Assembly: GCA_012839925.1 (NCBI GenBank)
Contig: DUMJ01000043.1
Coordinates: forward strand, 85,023-138,313
Direction of reading: 5' to 3'
DNA from: a bacterium
GTDB taxonomy: Bacteria > DUMJ01
DNA: 53,291 nt
Shown: positions 43,318 through 51,905 of the stretch, one piece after another
Layout of the letters: every line of letters begins with the position of its first letter
Numbering within the stretch: the first letter of the stretch is position 1
Notes under the pieces: generated by a model
What the model saw: the letters and a program-made list of their open reading frames with translations, nothing else
Databases searched by the model: none
Told to the model about the DNA's origin: nothing
Position numbers and translations under genes: made by a program

Positions 43318-44886
43318 TTATTTATCCAACCATACCTTGGTGAATTTTATAGCACCTATAGCTGGTACAGTAAAGTTCTTTACATATTTCCTTGTAGCTG
43401 CCACAGCACTTGTATGAGCTAATGTTACCCAGGGAGCATCTGATTTTATTATCTCCTGAGCAGCCTCATAAAGTCTCTTTCTGGCAGAAACAGATGTAGC
43501 CTGTTGAGCCTTTATTAGTATATCGTGTAACCTGTCATTCTTGTAGAATGATATATTGCTAGCTACACCTTTCTTGGCATTGTCCTTATCAAGCAGTACA
43601 TAAATGGTATTATCTGGGTCTCCATTATCAGAGCCCCAACCAAATACAGCCATATCATGTTCCCCTTCTCTGGTCTTCTGAAGATATGTTCCCCAATCGT
43701 AAGTAACTATCTTAGCCCTTATACCTACCTTTGCAAGGTCAGCCTGAATCGCTTCTGCTACTTTTGTCGGTTGAGGCACATATACTCTTGGAATAGATGG
43801 TGTCCAGAGTGTAGTTTCAAATCCATTAGGGTATCCAGCCTTTGCTAAAAGTTCTTTTGCCTTCTCAGGGTTATATTCATAGTCTTTCACCTTATCATTG
43901 TATCCCATCATATTTGGGGGTATCGGATTCTTCGCTACAATGCCAATACCTCCATAGAAAGCATCTACTATAGCCTTTTTGTTAATAGCGTAATTAATAG
44001 CCCTCCTTACCAGCACATTATCGAATGGTTTTTTCTCTGTATTCATAGAGAGATAACAGATATTCAAAGCAGGAACCTGATAAAAAACTACATTGGGATC
44101 ATTCTTTATAGCTGGAATATCATCTGGATTTATACCGTCCATCGCATCTATACTGCCTCTCTGAAGCTCAAGCCAGCGGACAGAATTATCTGGGATTACT
44201 CTGAAGATTAACTTATCAAGATAGGGTCTCCCTCCCCAGTAATCTGAATTTGCCTCAAGGACAATCTTATCCTTCTGAGTCCACTCAACAAACTTAAAAG
44301 GACCTGTACCTACTGGATTCTTAAAAAAGTCGGCTTCATATTTCTTAACTGCTGTAGGACTCACTATAGCGCAGCAGAACATAGCCAGGTTGGCTAAGAA
44401 TGGGGAGAATGGATATTTTAAAGTAAATCTTACAGTGTAGTCGTCTACAATCTCGACCTTTTGAAGTGGTTCAAGAGCAAATTCTGCATACTCCCACCTT
44501 CCATACTTATAGTATGGATGATTCTTATCAAACTGCCGGTCAAAGCTGAACTTTACAGCTTCTGCATTAAACGGGGTCCCATCATGGAACTTCACTCCCT
44601 TACGAAGCTTAAAGGTCCACACCTTACCATCTTTAGATACAGTCCAGCTTGTTGCTAATACAGGGATTACATCTGTCGTCTCCCCTTTAAATCCGACAAG
44701 ACCCTCAAAGATCATTTCTGTTACCCTGGTAGATTCCCCATCAGTCACATTTGCCGGATCTAAAGCGACAGAGTCTCCACCCCTACCAAAGATCAGTGTA
44801 CCACCATATTTTGGAGTCTCTGCTCCAAAAGCCACAGAACTAAGTAATAGAAAAACAACTAACAAACTCAACAAGAATCTTTTCAA
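43318..44886 (-). CDS. Dipeptide-type extracellular solute-binding protein (DppA-like, family 5)
   Basis: 522 residues with a signal peptide (FLLSLLVVFLLLSSVAFGA). Family 5 marks are YGGTLIFGRGGDSVALDP at the mature N-terminus, FKLRKGVKFHDGTPFNAEAV, NPVGTGPFKFVEW and VRRAINYAINKKAIVDA. Size and the KFHDGTPFNAEDV-like stretch are those of DppA/OppA/GsiB dipeptide or glutathione binders. The TTG start at 44886 has GGAGGTG at eight bases. With a dipeptide epimerase at 39574, peptide uptake and murein-peptide recycling is a reasonable reading, though it remains inference. Confidence 0.92.
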   Translation of the reverse strand: MKRFLLSLLVVFLLLSSVAFGAETPKYGGTLIFGRGGDSVALDPANVTDGESTRVTEMIFEGLVGFKGETTDVIPVLATSWTVSKDGKVWTFKLRKGVKFHDGTPFNAEAVKFSFDRQFDKNHPYYKYGRWEYAEFALEPLQKVEIVDDYTVRFTLKYPFSPFLANLAMFCCAIVSPTAVKKYEADFFKNPVGTGPFKFVEWTQKDKIVLEANSDYWGGRPYLDKLIFRVIPDNSVRWLELQRGSIDAMDGINPDDIPAIKNDPNVVFYQVPALNICYLSMNTEKKPFDNVLVRRAINYAINKKAIVDAFYGGIGIVAKNPIPPNMMGYNDKVKDYEYNPEKAKELLAKAGYPNGFETTLWTPSIPRVYVPQPTKVAEAIQADLAKVGIRAKIVTYDWGTYLQKTREGEHDMAVFGWGSDNGDPDNTIYVLLDKDNAKKGVASNISFYKNDRLHDILIKAQQATSVSARKRLYEAAQEIIKSDAPWVTLAHTSAVAATRKYVKNFTVPAIGAIKFTKVWLDK

Positions 44887-44926
44887 GAGAAAGCACCTCC
44901 ATATTTTAGGATTATTAAACCTCTCA

Positions 44927-45994
44927 CTAGATAAGATTAATTGCTTTACCCTCGTCTGAAGATTTATATATTAATTCTAAGATTCGTGTAACCTGTGCAG
45001 CTTCTTCTGCCTTCACCAATGGTTCCTTGTTATTGATTAGGCAGTCTACCCAGTAAGCAATTTCTCTATTATAGAGACTATCCCTCCCTGGGCTTTGAAC
45101 AGGTATCAAATTTAGCAGTCTATTATGGGCTTGAGTATAGACCTTCGCAGAACCGTCCACAATACTTGCCCCTCCTTTTGTTCCACAGAGGATTATAGGT
45201 TGAGGGTCTTCCATATTTAATGCCCAGGAAGCTTTTACCATTACTGCTGCACCACTCTCCAGTCTCACCAGACCAAAGGCAGAATCTTCCACTTCAAAAT
45301 TTTTCGGGTCCCAGGGTCCCCACGCATTATATCCGCCTAATGGAGCTAGCTTTTTATAGGATGCTCCAAGGATAGATACAGGTTTAGAATAATCCCCCAT
45401 AAGCCAGAGGGTAAGATCAAGCACATGGGTCCCTATGTCAATAAGTGGACCTCCACCTTGAAGTTCCTTTGATAAGAATACTCCCCAGGTAGGAACACCA
45501 CGTCTGCGGATTGAAGTCGCCTCAGAATAGTATATCTCTCCTAATTCTCCAGAGGATATCATCTGTTTTAAAAGTTGAGCATCATCAGAAAAACGGGATT
45601 GATAACCGACACTGAGCTTTAAACCTGTTTCTTTTGCTGCTTTAACCATCTTATCAGCTTCTTCAGCGGTTATAGCCATAGGTTTTTCACAAAACACATG
45701 TTTCCCAGCTTTTAAAGCTGCTATTGTTATGGGCGCATGGAATTTATTGGGAGTACAGACACTCACTGAATCCAGATCTTTCATCTCCAGCATCTCTTGA
45801 TAATCTTTGAAAACCTTAGCACCAGGAGCACCATACATTTCTGCCCCTTTCTGAGCCCTTTCAGGTATTATGTCACAGAAAGCGACCATCTCTACCAGAT
45901 CCTGTAATTTTGCATAACTGGGCATATGAGCTCCATTTGCAATACCTCCAACGCCTATGATCCCCACTCTTAGTTTCTTTTTTCTTCTTGGCAT
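44927..45994 (-). CDS. Gfo/Idh/MocA-family NAD(P)-dependent oxidoreductase
   Basis: 355 residues. The N-terminal Rossmann fold has the dinucleotide motif LRVGIIGVGGIANGAHMP, followed by the catalytic-region Lys in HVFCEKPMAITAEEAD, and the C-terminal alpha/beta domain has GGGPLIDIGTHVLDLTLWLMG with the catalytic-type His. It acts on a sugar, inositol or sugar acid. The substrate is not readable. It lies 40 bases upstream of the DppA-like gene on the same strand, so the two may be cotranscribed. Its leader can form a hairpin, TCCTAT-CGA-ATAGGA (46020-46006), which partly covers the AGGAGGAGG ribosome site. Confidence 0.9.
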   Translation of the reverse strand: MPRRKKKLRVGIIGVGGIANGAHMPSYAKLQDLVEMVAFCDIIPERAQKGAEMYGAPGAKVFKDYQEMLEMKDLDSVSVCTPNKFHAPITIAALKAGKHVFCEKPMAITAEEADKMVKAAKETGLKLSVGYQSRFSDDAQLLKQMISSGELGEIYYSEATSIRRRGVPTWGVFLSKELQGGGPLIDIGTHVLDLTLWLMGDYSKPVSILGASYKKLAPLGGYNAWGPWDPKNFEVEDSAFGLVRLESGAAVMVKASWALNMEDPQPIILCGTKGGASIVDGSAKVYTQAHNRLLNLIPVQSPGRDSLYNREIAYWVDCLINNKEPLVKAEEAAQVTRILELIYKSSDEGKAINLI

Positions 45995-46339
45995 TTGTAA
46001 CCTCCTCCTATTCGATAGGATTTAAATTAATAGCTCAAATTTTAGCATATATAGATTACTTACGCAAGCTAGTGTTAACGTTCTGTTATCCTTCCTCGAT
46101 ATGGGGGGAGGAAGAACTGGTGGTTTCCTAGACAGGAGAGGATAGAACAGATTATCTCCAAATCTGTATTTATACTATTGGCTAAGTATTGCAGTATTAT
46201 ACGGGTGACATTTCTTAGGCTAATTGACGCCTTTTTCAGAGTTATGGAAGGAATGACGTTAGCCCCTATATAACAAGAAAGAGGACTTGAGATATTTAAG
46301 CCCTCTTCCTTGTTTTCAATTTTTAAAATCACATAAACT
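45995..46339. other. Intergenic region with a strong hairpin after nrdJ
   Basis: No gene is supported. AACAAGAAAGAGGACTT (46272-46288) and AAGCCCTCTTCCTTGTT (46298-46314) form a 17-bp stem with two mismatches. On the plus strand it is followed by TTCAATTTTT, so it has the form of a terminator in that direction, although no plus-strand gene lies upstream. In the nrdJ direction it still may serve as the 3' end. A frame from about 46078 reads RSVILPRYGGRKNWWFPR onward with no start codon and no recognised match. Confidence 0.5.
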
Positions 46340-48517
46340 CTAACTACACTCAGAATATCCGCAGGATAGACATCTTCCACATCCCTCTTCTAATATATAA
46401 GTCTGCTGACCGCATTCCGGGCAGATAAGGAGTTTCTGTTGAGGTTCTCTCTTCTCTATCTTTCCCAACTCTGTAAGATACTCTTCCAATACATTCGCTA
46501 TATCGGATAGAACAGACGGTATACGTTTTCCATCTCTCCAGTATCCTCCATTTGGATCAACTATGCTTCTTAACTGATCGATAAGGAATGATGGATTTTC
46601 TTCTCTTACGAATACAGCACTCATAAGTCGGGCTAGTGCTGTTATCCAGGGGATACTCGATGCATCTTTTGTATTTATAAATATCTCAAAAGGTCTCCGT
46701 TTTTTCTCTTCTTCTATCTCATTTAGAGTTATATAGTATGACGCCCTTGGCGTTTTTATCTTGTAGGTGGTTCCCTTCAGTTTATAAGGTCTCTCTGGTT
46801 TTCCTGATCTGGCTGGCTTCTTTTCTTCTTCTCTTATTAATATTCCTTCCCGTGAACCTTCCCTGTATACAGTAAGCCCTTTTACTCCTCCCTGCATTGC
46901 TGAGAGGAAAAGATTAAAGAATGATTCTATGGGATAATCTCTCGGAACATTTATTGTCTTGGAGACGGAAGAGTCCACATAAAAGCTAACAGTCTCTAAC
47001 ATTTCAAGATGGTCTTCAGGTTTTATATCATAAGCTGTCTCAAAGTAGGGTGGTATCGGTCCATCCCCTTTAAGCTCTCGATATAACTTATATGCATAAT
47101 CCATAACCTCGTACTCTTCAAAAGAGTCTCCCTGTATAGAGTCAGAACTCATCTTGACTCTTCGTTTGTATGATAGGCTGAATATTGGTTCTATTCCACT
47201 GGAAATATTGTTTGCAACCACAGAGAGAGTTCCTGTTGGAGCTATACTTATAAGGTGAGAGTTATGAATTCCATTTTCTTTGATCAACTCCCTTATCTCT
47301 CCGGGTAATCGCTTTATAAACTCACCTTCTAAATACTTATCTCTATCGAAATATTTAAATGGACCTTTCTCTTTGGCAAGGATTGCCGATGTCTGATATG
47401 CAGAGTCTCTTATAGTTTTGGCTATAACTTCTGCCTGACGTCTCCCTTCTGCACTTGAGTATTTTAGACCCAGCATTGCCAGGGTGGAACCTAATCCCAT
47501 AATTCCAATTCCCATCCTGCGTTTTGTCTTTTCTTCCTCTTCGTATGCCGGGAAGGGGTACTCACTTATTTCTATGATATTATCCAGCAGTCTTACTGCC
47601 ACAGGTACATATTTATTCAGATTTTCTAGGTTAAATCGTGCATTCTCTGTAAATGGTTCCATTACAAACTGGGTAAGATTAAAACTACCAAGCAAGCAGC
47701 ATCCCGCAGGAGGGAGAGGCTGTTCTCCACAGGGGTTAGTCGATTGTATATTTTCTATATAGTAGAGATTATTCAATTTATTTATGGTTGAAAGATTAAT
47801 TATTCCTGGCTCTGCATAATCGTAAGCGCTTCTTACTATGAGGTCCCATAAGTCTCTGGCTCTTACCACCTTATAAACCTTACCATTAAATTTTAGTTCC
47901 CAGTCCGTGTCATTTATTACTGCAGATATAAACTCATCCGTTATGCCGACGCTTATATTGAATTGTGTAAGTACCCCAGGGGTATGTTTGGCGGTAATAA
48001 ACTTTTCTATATCTGGATGATCAACGTTCAATATACCCATATTAGCCCCTTTTCGGGCATTTCCAGTAGTTATAGTCTTGGTTTCTGCGTCAAAAACAGT
48101 CATAAAAGACACCGGTCCGCTGGCGATTCCGCCCTTTGTTTTTACCTCTGCCCCTTCTGGTCTTATTGTGGAAAAGTTAACCCCTGTTCCTCCCCCTAAA
48201 GAGTGTATAATGGCATTTAATTTTACAGCCTCAAAAATACCCTCTATAGAATCATCTATAACTGGCAGGGTAAAACAATTGAATAACGTTTGATGCATGG
48301 ATGTTCCAATTCCAGCCAGGATACGTCCACCTGGTAGGAACTTTGTATCTTTCATAAGCTGGTAAAATTTCTCTTCCCACTCTCTTCTCTTCTCGTCAGT
48401 CTCTTCAACCTTAGCGGCTTCCCTCGCCACACGCCTTATATTATCGTCCAGGCTTTTCTCCTCTTCCCATCTATACTTTCTTTCCCAGACTTCCTGAGAT
48501 AATCTATCCAGTTCCAT
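46340..48517 (-). CDS. nrdJ: Adenosylcobalamin-dependent (class II) ribonucleotide reductase NrdJ
   Basis: About 725 residues. Typical motifs are GGRILAGIGTSMHQTLFNCF with the first catalytic Cys, GGGTGVNFSTIRPEGA, the active-site NPCGEQPLPPAGCC, and IAPTGTLSVVANNISSGIEP. The C-terminus holds a zinc ribbon, CPECGQQTYILEEGCGRCLSC, followed by the shuttle cysteines. It converts ribonucleotides to deoxyribonucleotides with coenzyme B12, oxygen-independently. I chose the ATG at 48517 because GGAGGG lies just upstream. The in-frame TTG at 48529 overlaps that site. No NrdR box or cobalamin riboswitch was recognised in front of it. It is divergent from the transporter operon. Confidence 0.95.
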   Translation of the reverse strand: MELDRLSQEVWERKYRWEEEKSLDDNIRRVAREAAKVEETDEKRREWEEKFYQLMKDTKFLPGGRILAGIGTSMHQTLFNCFTLPVIDDSIEGIFEAVKLNAIIHSLGGGTGVNFSTIRPEGAEVKTKGGIASGPVSFMTVFDAETKTITTGNARKGANMGILNVDHPDIEKFITAKHTPGVLTQFNISVGITDEFISAVINDTDWELKFNGKVYKVVRARDLWDLIVRSAYDYAEPGIINLSTINKLNNLYYIENIQSTNPCGEQPLPPAGCCLLGSFNLTQFVMEPFTENARFNLENLNKYVPVAVRLLDNIIEISEYPFPAYEEEEKTKRRMGIGIMGLGSTLAMLGLKYSSAEGRRQAEVIAKTIRDSAYQTSAILAKEKGPFKYFDRDKYLEGEFIKRLPGEIRELIKENGIHNSHLISIAPTGTLSVVANNISSGIEPIFSLSYKRRVKMSSDSIQGDSFEEYEVMDYAYKLYRELKGDGPIPPYFETAYDIKPEDHLEMLETVSFYVDSSVSKTINVPRDYPIESFFNLFLSAMQGGVKGLTVYREGSREGILIREEEKKPARSGKPERPYKLKGTTYKIKTPRASYYITLNEIEEEKKRRPFEIFINTKDASSIPWITALARLMSAVFVREENPSFLIDQLRSIVDPNGGYWRDGKRIPSVLSDIANVLEEYLTELGKIEKREPQQKLLICPECGQQTYILEEGCGRCLSCGYSECS

Positions 48518-48667
48518 TTTTCCCTCCAAAATGTTTTTACAAAGATATTATATTACAACCTTATAGAGGTTCACTGGCATAAAGTAGAGTGTATTCACAT
48601 TTAAAAGCTTGACAGGATTTTTTACAGATATATCCTTGATATTTTCCCGTGAACATTTGTAACTCTG

Positions 48668-48696
48668 TTGACAATAGTTGTTTAAGTTTCTATAAT
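48668..48696 (+). promoter_or_regulatory. Perfect consensus sigma-70 promoter for the SBP transporter operon
   Basis: TTGACA (48668-48673), a 17-base spacer and TATAAT (48691-48696) match the full consensus. An imperfect palindrome CTGTTG-A-CAATAG (48665-48677) overlaps the -35 and could be a repressor site. The start near 48703 lies about 245 bases before the binding-protein start codon. Confidence 0.8.
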
Positions 48697-48715
48697 CATC
48701 CCTGTAGGAGATGAT

Positions 48716-48772
48716 ATGGAATTTGAGGATTTTTGGAGAGCTTTTGATAGAAATATAGAGGATGAGGTATAA
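48716..48772 (+). CDS. 18-residue leader ORF in the transporter 5' leader
   Basis: ATG 48716 has GTAGGAG (48705-48710) five bases upstream and starts 13 bases after the predicted start of transcription. The product MEFEDFWRAFDRNIEDEV is acidic and aromatic and not recognised. It is the first translated reading frame on the transcript and may act as a leader peptide, but it has no obvious run of one amino acid. Downstream, GAGGAGGTGAT (48825-48835) is a second ribosome-site-like sequence without a usable start. Confidence 0.4.
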   Translation: MEFEDFWRAFDRNIEDEV

Positions 48773-48947
48773 AGAGGTGTAAAGGGTGTAAGTAGGAGCA
48801 GGCAAGAGTTCTAGAAAATCTTGTGAGGAGGTGATGTATCCCAGATATAAGATTTGATGTCTGAAAATTTAGAGCTAACCCAGTCGAGATATCCTGAGAG
48901 GGAAGCAGAAGAAATTAATCTAAAACTAAAAAGAGGAGGTTTTGATA

Positions 48948-50837
48948 GTGAAGAAATTTATAGTGGGACTACTTGTATTAAGTTTAGTAATAAGCATATT
49001 TGTGAGTTTTGGCTCTGTCTCTTTTGCTCAGAAGAAGTACAATGAGGCTCCGATGTTGGCGAGCTTAGTAAAATCAGGTAAATTGCCATCAATCGAACAG
49101 AGATTACCTGAAAAGCCATTTGTTGTAAGTCCTGGAGTTTTAATCCCAAAGAAGGACCTTCCAGATTGGAAGGTAGGGAAGTATGGTGGAACAATAAGGA
49201 CTGTCCATTCAGTGGCAGACTGGGCTCCAGATGTATTTGTTATGACCAATGAGCCATTATTAAGCGCTCCTGGCATAGGAACACAGGGTATAAAGGGTAA
49301 CATAGTTGAGAGTTTTGATGTTAAAGAAAACAGGATCTTTACTTTTAAACTGAGAAAAGGGTTAAAGTGGTCAGATGGACATCCTGTAACTACAGAAGAT
49401 GTAAGATTTACATATGAAGATATCCTTTTAAATGAGAAACTTACGCCAGTGTTCCCTGCAAGATTCAGGGTTGGCTACAGCTTAAAAGGTGAACCAATGA
49501 AGTTAGAGATACTTGACGAGTATACCTTTAGGGTTACTTTCCCGAAACCTTACGGTGGATTCCTGAGAAATCTTACCATAGAAGGCTGGGTAGGTTATAC
49601 TGAACTTCTAAAGCCAGCTCATTATTTAAAGCAGTTCCATATCAAATATACCTCTCTGGATAAGCTGAAGCCATTGTTAGAGAAGGAAGGATTTAAGGAT
49701 GAGTGGTGGCAATTATTCAGTTTGAAAGATTTTACCAACTGGGAACAGACGCAGGCAGCAAGTATAGGATTTCCTGTACTTAATCCATGGATATTGAAGA
49801 AAGCCTCTGGTGGAGTGTATGAGTGGGAGAGGAATCCATACTATTTCAAGGTGGATACTGCAGGTAATCAATTGCCATATATAGACAAGATAGTTTCTAC
49901 CCAGGTTCAGGATGTAGAAATGGCCAATATGAGAGTTCTTACTGGTGATGTGGACTTCTTAAGAGAGAGTACAGCTCTGGTGAAGATTCCTCTTTATAAG
50001 CAGAACGAGGAAAAGGGAGGTTTTAAGACTGTTTTGCTTGACATGCATGTGGATTCAAGCGCACTTTTCATCAACCTTACGTATAATGATCCAGTTTGGC
50101 GTAAGATAGTGGGTGACGTGAGATTTAGAAGAGCTGTAAGCCAGGCTCTAAACCGTAAGGAGATTATAGATAGTGTTTACTATGGATATGCTTCTCTTCC
50201 AGAAACCGTACCAAGCGCTTATAGCGTAGCTGAGGCTAATAAACTATTAGACCAGGTAGGGTTAACCAAGAGAGATGCAGAAGGTTTCAGGTTAGGACCT
50301 GATGGTAAGACATTTACTATGCTAATTGAATGTGGAGCTGAAGCGCCAGACCTCCTTCCTGCAGGAGAACTTGTTGTAGAACATCTTAAAGCTGTAGGTA
50401 TTAAGGCTACATTAAAGAGGATAGACCCTCAACTTAGAGGTCAGCGTACTTCAAGTAATGAGATGCAGGCTTTTCTGATGTGGTGCCATGATCAGGGTTG
50501 GAATGATGGCTGGACATCTGGGATTATTGGTTCAAGCGCCCCATTATGGTCTAGATGGTATAGTACAGAAGGTAAAGAAGGGGAAGAGCCTCCTGCATGG
50601 GTAAAGAAAGCCTATGATATAGATAAGAGAAGATGGGAGAGTGTTACTGGCTCTGAAGAGTATAATAAGCTCTGGAGAGAAGGACTTGCCTGGCACAAGC
50701 AGTACTTACCTCTTATCACCATAGTAGAGAAGGTCAAATATCCGATGATAGTTTCTGCCAGAATGGGTAATGTCCCTCGTTCTGGATTTGCTATTGCGGC
50801 GAATTTCAGTGCTGAGCAGTTCTTCTATGAGAAATAA
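48948..50837 (+). CDS. Family 5 extracellular solute-binding protein, large form
   Basis: About 630 residues with a signal peptide (KKFIVGLLVLSLVISIFVSFGSVSFA cut near AQKKY). Family 5 marks are FKLRKGLKWSDGHPVTTEDVRFTYEDI and VRFRRAVSQALNRKEIID. The large size with KYGGTIRTVHSVADWAPD at the mature N-terminus is shared with sugar-oligomer or unassigned Opp binders of thermophiles. I placed the start at GTG 48948 because AGGAGGT (48934-48940) is seven bases away. An in-frame TTG at 48942 is only one base from it. Two permease genes and an ATPase gene follow. The ligand is not readable. Confidence 0.9.
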   Translation: MKKFIVGLLVLSLVISIFVSFGSVSFAQKKYNEAPMLASLVKSGKLPSIEQRLPEKPFVVSPGVLIPKKDLPDWKVGKYGGTIRTVHSVADWAPDVFVMTNEPLLSAPGIGTQGIKGNIVESFDVKENRIFTFKLRKGLKWSDGHPVTTEDVRFTYEDILLNEKLTPVFPARFRVGYSLKGEPMKLEILDEYTFRVTFPKPYGGFLRNLTIEGWVGYTELLKPAHYLKQFHIKYTSLDKLKPLLEKEGFKDEWWQLFSLKDFTNWEQTQAASIGFPVLNPWILKKASGGVYEWERNPYYFKVDTAGNQLPYIDKIVSTQVQDVEMANMRVLTGDVDFLRESTALVKIPLYKQNEEKGGFKTVLLDMHVDSSALFINLTYNDPVWRKIVGDVRFRRAVSQALNRKEIIDSVYYGYASLPETVPSAYSVAEANKLLDQVGLTKRDAEGFRLGPDGKTFTMLIECGAEAPDLLPAGELVVEHLKAVGIKATLKRIDPQLRGQRTSSNEMQAFLMWCHDQGWNDGWTSGIIGSSAPLWSRWYSTEGKEGEEPPAWVKKAYDIDKRRWESVTGSEEYNKLWREGLAWHKQYLPLITIVEKVKYPMIVSARMGNVPRSGFAIAANFSAEQFFYEK

Positions 50838-50849
50838 ATAGGCTAAGCT

Positions 50850-50877
50850 GGCTATCAGGGGAACACCCCTGATAGCC
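50850..50877. terminator. 12-bp perfect hairpin between binding-protein and permease genes
   Basis: GGCTATCAGGGG (50850-50861) and CCCCTGATAGCC (50866-50877) with loop AACA, 12 bases after the binding-protein stop. The following TATATATC is only weakly U-rich, so partial termination or 3'-end stabilisation is likely. Confidence 0.75.
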
Positions 50878-50909
50878 TATATATCATCTTAATTATAGGA
50901 GGAATTAGA

Positions 50910-51905
50910 ATGTTAGGATATATAGCCTATAGGTTAGCCATAGCGATCCCGCTTCTTTTGGTTCTATCTGTAGTTTCATTTGTTATAATTCAACTTCCAC
51001 CTGGAGATTATCTCACCACATATATAAACAATCTAAAACTCTCAGGTATTCAGTTAAATGAGGATGAGGTTGTTAGATTAAAACAGTTATACGGGTTGGA
51101 TAAACCTGTTTATATGCAGTATTTTATATGGATAGGGAATTTTATTAAAGGTGATCTGGGCAGGTCTTTTCAGTGGAATCGTCCAGTCAATGAAATCTTG
51201 GCTGAACGTGTTCCTATGACTGTATTAATATCGGTATTGACAACCATATTCGCCTGGATTATTGCAATCCCTATTGGAATATATTCTGCTCTGAGACAGT
51301 ACTCTGTTTTTGATTATACATTTACATTCATAGGTTATATAGGTCTTTCTATGCCTGGCTTTTTGCTGGCTCTTATTTTGATGTGGTTTTTATTCTCCAG
51401 ATTTGGTTTCAGTATGCCAGGACTGTTTTCTCCCGCGTACGCTGTTGCTCCATGGAGTCTTGCTAAAGTTTTTGACATGCTAAAGCATATCTGGCTTCCG
51501 ATTATTATAATCGGTATGTCCAGCACCGCTGGATTAATACGTACGATGAGGGGTAACCTGCTTGATGAGCTAAGGAAACAGTATGTAATAGTTGCTAGAG
51601 CCAAGGGTTTACCGGAGAGAAAACTTGTCTTTAAATATCCTGTCAGGATTGCTATTAATCCATTAATAAGTACGATTGGGTGGATGCTCCCTGGAATAAT
51701 ATCTGGAGAGACACTGGTTTCCATAGTATTGAATATACAGACTGTTGGTCCTGTACTATTAAGGGCTGTAATGTCTCAAGATATGTACCTTGCTGGAAGT
51801 ATAACCTTGATTCTCAGTATCTTAACTGTCATAGGGATGCTCATTTCTGACATATTACTGGCATGGGCAGACCCTAGAATAAGGTATGGAGGTATTGAAG
51901 GATGA
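50910..51905 (+). CDS. ABC transporter permease, OppB/DppB-like
   Basis: 331 residues with six membrane helices. Marks are FVIIQLPPGDYLTTYINNLK, YGLDKPVYMQYFIWIGNF then KGDLGRSF, the coupling loop VARAKGLPERKLVFKYPVR and the ending DPRIRYG. It is the first permease of the plus-strand operon. ATAGGAGGA precedes ATG 50910. The stop overlaps the start of the next permease gene by four bases (ATGA). Confidence 0.92.
   Translation: MLGYIAYRLAIAIPLLLVLSVVSFVIIQLPPGDYLTTYINNLKLSGIQLNEDEVVRLKQLYGLDKPVYMQYFIWIGNFIKGDLGRSFQWNRPVNEILAERVPMTVLISVLTTIFAWIIAIPIGIYSALRQYSVFDYTFTFIGYIGLSMPGFLLALILMWFLFSRFGFSMPGLFSPAYAVAPWSLAKVFDMLKHIWLPIIIIGMSSTAGLIRTMRGNLLDELRKQYVIVARAKGLPERKLVFKYPVRIAINPLISTIGWMLPGIISGETLVSIVLNIQTVGPVLLRAVMSQDMYLAGSITLILSILTVIGMLISDILLAWADPRIRYGGIEG

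Noticed and set aside
46075..46380. 101-residue minus-strand ORF after nrdJ
   Set aside because: It overlaps the 3' end of nrdJ in another frame, runs through the strong hairpin and matches no family.
48609..48640. TTGACA near 48609 as a second plus-strand promoter
   Set aside because: No acceptable -10 lies 16-18 bases downstream, whereas the site at 48668 is a full consensus match.
48530..48720. Cobalamin riboswitch or NrdR boxes in front of nrdJ
   Set aside because: A GCCAGTG-like stretch near 48572-48578 is present on the minus strand, but the rest of the B12 box and the surrounding stems are missing. No pair of NrdR-type palindromes was found.
48857..49045. 62-residue plus-strand ORF starting MSENLELTQSRYPE
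   Set aside because: It has no ribosome site at usable spacing and runs far into the binding-protein signal peptide in another frame. The second half is a shadow translation.
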